Below are positions 18,425-20,378 of a stretch of DNA of 20,378 nt, piece by piece. Position 1 is the first letter of the stretch; each line of letters starts with the position of its first letter. The stretch is from positions 1 through 20,378 of the IMG/VR virus record IMGVR_UViG_3300037847_004508; one strand, 5' to 3'. Both the position numbers and the translations under genes were made by a program. Below the pieces are notes generated by a model, which had not been told where the DNA came from, searched no databases, and saw only the letters and a list, made by a program, of their open reading frames with translations. The DNA comes from a virus.

Positions 18425-18425
18425 A

Positions 18426-18731
18426 CGGTTATAGGGGTGAGGTGAAATACCTCACGAGAATATATGTACTGTATAACCGCTCTGTGGTGGGTGGTTGATA
18501 TTCATCAACACCACCGCAATCGCGGTGTGCCTGTGGACTTAAAAGTCCTACGGCCTGCGGCCTGTGATTGTTGTCATTTTTATACAGAGAACATCCCGCC
18601 TGCAAGGATGTAATCGGGAATGAGGTGTGTCATTCCATAAGTTGTGGGTGGGTTGGAAAAGACCCTCTGAAAAGAGATCGAGAGGGTCTAAACACCGCGT
18701 TTATCCACACAGGAGAGCACCACTTCTCCTG
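18426..18731. repeat. Cluster of eight inverted repeats in a gene-free 325-bp gap
   Basis: The gap 18425-18749 holds no convincing gene. Perfect inverted repeats are CGGTTATA/TATAACCG (18426-18479), enclosing GTGAGGT/ACCTCAC (18437-18455). Then come GTTGAT/ATCAAC (18494-18509), CACCGC/GCGGTG (18512-18527), GGACTT/AAGTCC (18535-18548), GGAATGA/TCATTCC (18617-18636), GACCCTCT/AGAGGGTC (18661-18688) and CAGGAGA/TCTCCTG (18710-18731). The seventh acts as a terminator. The rest could be operators, RNA-processing hairpins or packaging-related structures near the genome end. Confidence 0.6.
18657..18688 (-). terminator. Rho-independent terminator after terminase
   Basis: On the minus strand GACCCTCT, a 12-base loop and AGAGGGTC form a perfect 8-bp stem followed by TTTT (18660-18657). 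It lies 61 bases after the terminase stop, a natural end for the late transcript. Confidence 0.75.
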
Positions 18732-18749
18732 CATACATGGCCCTACTGT

Positions 18750-20378
18750 CTATCGGACCTTATCAACCCAGTCATAGACACGGTTTGGGGTGATCTTTGC
18801 TGCATTGAACGTGCCGCCTGTCACAAGGATGTCTGTGGCTGCTTGTGGGTCATTGTCAAAGGCATCCATCATTGCCTGCCATTCCTGGTTACGGCGGAGG
18901 GCTTGGGACTTGAAGGCGGACTGAGCAAGGGCGTCGATGTAGTAACGACAGCCGAGGGCTAGACAGTCAGCACGGTCGTCATGACGGACAGCACCGACCT
19001 CTCGGGTCATACGGCTTAGTTGCGTACCGAGCATGTACTGGATGCGTTTCTCTGGTGGTTCTTTGGGATTAGAGGCGTAGTCCCATTCCCAGACCCGAGG
19101 ATCGACGATGAGCTTGTGTTGGTTCAGGATCGGCTCCAGAGTGTCGATAATGCGCTCTTCCTTACGGGAGGTCACACGCACCCCTTCAAGGGCCACAGAG
19201 GCTCCCTGCTGGGTCACGTGGCGCTTAAACAGCTCGAGGATCATGCCATCCCCGAAATTTTCTTCTACGAGGAGTGTTGTGGCTTTGTAGTTCTTACAGA
19301 GGCGGACAATATCGCTCAGGGTTTCATCGCTATAGCCGTCTCTATAGGCCTTCATCCTGCGAAGGAAAATGTAGCCATTAGCTTGGCTAAGGACGGTGGC
19401 CACACATTCGTCTTGACCCTTCCCCGCAGGGTCACACGCCACAATCGTCTCAGCGTAAGGAATTGCTGCCTCGTCAATAAACATGGGGCGATAGAAGCGG
19501 TCACCAGGAAGACCGACAGGATTGAGGTCGCCAATGACATACCGAGGATCAGAGGACCACACATATCTTTCAGCACACTCGTCTCCTAAGGGTGTAACGA
19601 TCAGATCAGCAAACTTGAGAGGGAACTTCTCAGCATCGCTAAGGGTTGTATTGAGTTGGAACTGAAGTTGGAAGTTAGAGCGACCCATAGCCGCTTCACG
19701 TTCATTCAGATCGAAGTCCGTAAATCGTGTGTCGGTGGGTGTCCCCGTCTCCACTCCACGCTCAAGATCTGCGACAAGTTCTGGAGCGAGGTTTCCCGCG
19801 TAAGGGTCTGCGGACTCTGGATAGCGTGCAGGCCACACGTAGGGCCTGTACCCGCGAGTGGATAAAGTATTGTAGACAGAGAAGCTTGATTGTGGAGTAC
19901 CGAGGAAAAGTATTCGCGAGTTGTCATCAGGAGTCAGAATAGATTCGGCTTCTGTGCATAACTGAAGCAGCTTTGATCTTTGGGCATCAGTGGCTGCATT
20001 GAGGGGCACCTCGATGTCATCAAAGACCAAAAGATCGGCCCTCGAACCAGTCAAACTGGACGTGATTCCGCCACTCTTACAGCTTGGTGCCTGGTGAGGT
20101 TTTGCAGGGCCTACATCAAAACTTATACGGCTCCATCGTTGATCGTCGCTTCTCGGTGCCAGATGGTTTAAGAAGCTGATGTCGGAGATGAGCTTCTGAC
20201 AAAATATCGAGAAGTTGTCGGCGCGTTCTTTGCTCGCACTGACAACCAGGATTTTTACATCCGGGTCTCGGTAGAGGGTCCATAAAACAAATGCAGAGGT
20301 AATCCAGCTTTTGCCTACGCCTCGAAAGGCTTGTATCTGTAAACGTTTAGGCCCATGCTGGAGATAAGCAGCAATGCC
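18750..20378 (-). CDS. Terminase large subunit, T7 gp19-like, 5' end outside window
   Basis: The visible 542 residues lack roughly 40 at the N-terminus compared with T7 gp19 (586). Near the window edge the frame reads KRLQIQAFRGVGKSWITSAF, with Walker A FRGVGKSW at visible residues 18-25. ILVVSASKERADNFSIF follows, and Walker B LLVFDDIE lies at about 116-123. The RNase H-like nuclease has its first Asp at about 316 (TIVACDPAGKGQDE), with LLVEENFGDG and HDDRADCLALG later on (HDDRADAL-type ending). It cuts concatemers and drives DNA into the prohead through the portal. A shorter frame starting with TTG at 20054 would lack the Walker A motif. The gene ends before a terminator. Confidence 0.96.
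   Translation of the reverse strand, partial: GIAAYLQHGPKRLQIQAFRGVGKSWITSAFVLWTLYRDPDVKILVVSASKERADNFSIFCQKLISDISFLNHLAPRSDDQRWSRISFDVGPAKPHQAPSCKSGGITSSLTGSRADLLVFDDIEVPLNAATDAQRSKLLQLCTEAESILTPDDNSRILFLGTPQSSFSVYNTLSTRGYRPYVWPARYPESADPYAGNLAPELVADLERGVETGTPTDTRFTDFDLNEREAAMGRSNFQLQFQLNTTLSDAEKFPLKFADLIVTPLGDECAERYVWSSDPRYVIGDLNPVGLPGDRFYRPMFIDEAAIPYAETIVACDPAGKGQDECVATVLSQANGYIFLRRMKAYRDGYSDETLSDIVRLCKNYKATTLLVEENFGDGMILELFKRHVTQQGASVALEGVRVTSRKEERIIDTLEPILNQHKLIVDPRVWEWDYASNPKEPPEKRIQYMLGTQLSRMTREVGAVRHDDRADCLALGCRYYIDALAQSAFKSQALRRNQEWQAMMDAFDNDPQAATDILVTGGTFNAAKITPNRVYDWVDKVR

Overview
The window looks like part of a T7-like cyanophage (a marine cyanopodovirus of the P-SSP7/Syn5/P60 type). 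Every supported gene lies on the minus strand, so transcription runs from high to low coordinates. In that direction the order is large terminase (right edge), then a stretch of very small genes including an ArdA antirestriction gene, single-subunit RNA polymerase, MarR-like regulator, tyrosine integrase, a partial tRNA-Leu (attP), ssDNA-binding protein, endonuclease I, primase, helicase, thioredoxin, family A DNA polymerase, 5'-3' exonuclease, an NblA-like gene, DUF3310, MazG-like, ribonucleotide reductase alpha and beta, and portal protein (left edge). The host is probably a phycobilisome-bearing Synechococcus. The NblA-like gene and the tRNA-Leu core suggest this, but the sequence does not prove it.

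In a linear T7-like genome the terminase is near the right end and the early genes are at the left end. Here they sit next to each other, so the window most likely crosses the joined ends of a circularised or concatemeric assembly. The physical ends would then lie in 17708-18750. That interval holds a very GC-rich 299-bp gap, two small genes, and a 325-bp gap packed with inverted repeats.

Region by region in transcription order: (1) 20378-18750, large terminase, followed by a hairpin terminator at 18657-18688. (2) 18731-17708, inverted-repeat cluster, two overlapping small genes, GC-rich gap: the probable genome-end region. (3) 17707-14460, the early block: small unknown genes, a DNA-mimic antirestriction gene in the place of T7 gene 0.3, an internal terminator directly followed by an operator-like GTACTA/TAGTAC array, and a hairpin-rich stretch without a convincing gene. 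(4) 14459-10464, RNA polymerase, a 49-aa gene, MarR-like gene, integrase, attP and a terminator placed like the T7 early terminator. (5) 10452-3996, DNA replication and nucleotide metabolism genes, nearly all overlapping their neighbours by 1-50 bases. (6) 4003-1, DUF3310, MazG-like, RNR, two small proteins and the portal protein.

The genes fit one programme: blunt host restriction, make phage RNA polymerase, degrade host DNA (endonuclease I and exonuclease), recycle and reduce nucleotides (RNR with thioredoxin), probably attack phycobilisomes (NblA-like), replicate DNA, and package it (portal, terminase). An integrase, a MarR-like gene and an attP keep integration into a host tRNA-Leu gene possible. 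At least fourteen supported small genes were found by reading start/stop overlaps by eye; all products and families named here rest on motif recognition, with no database search.
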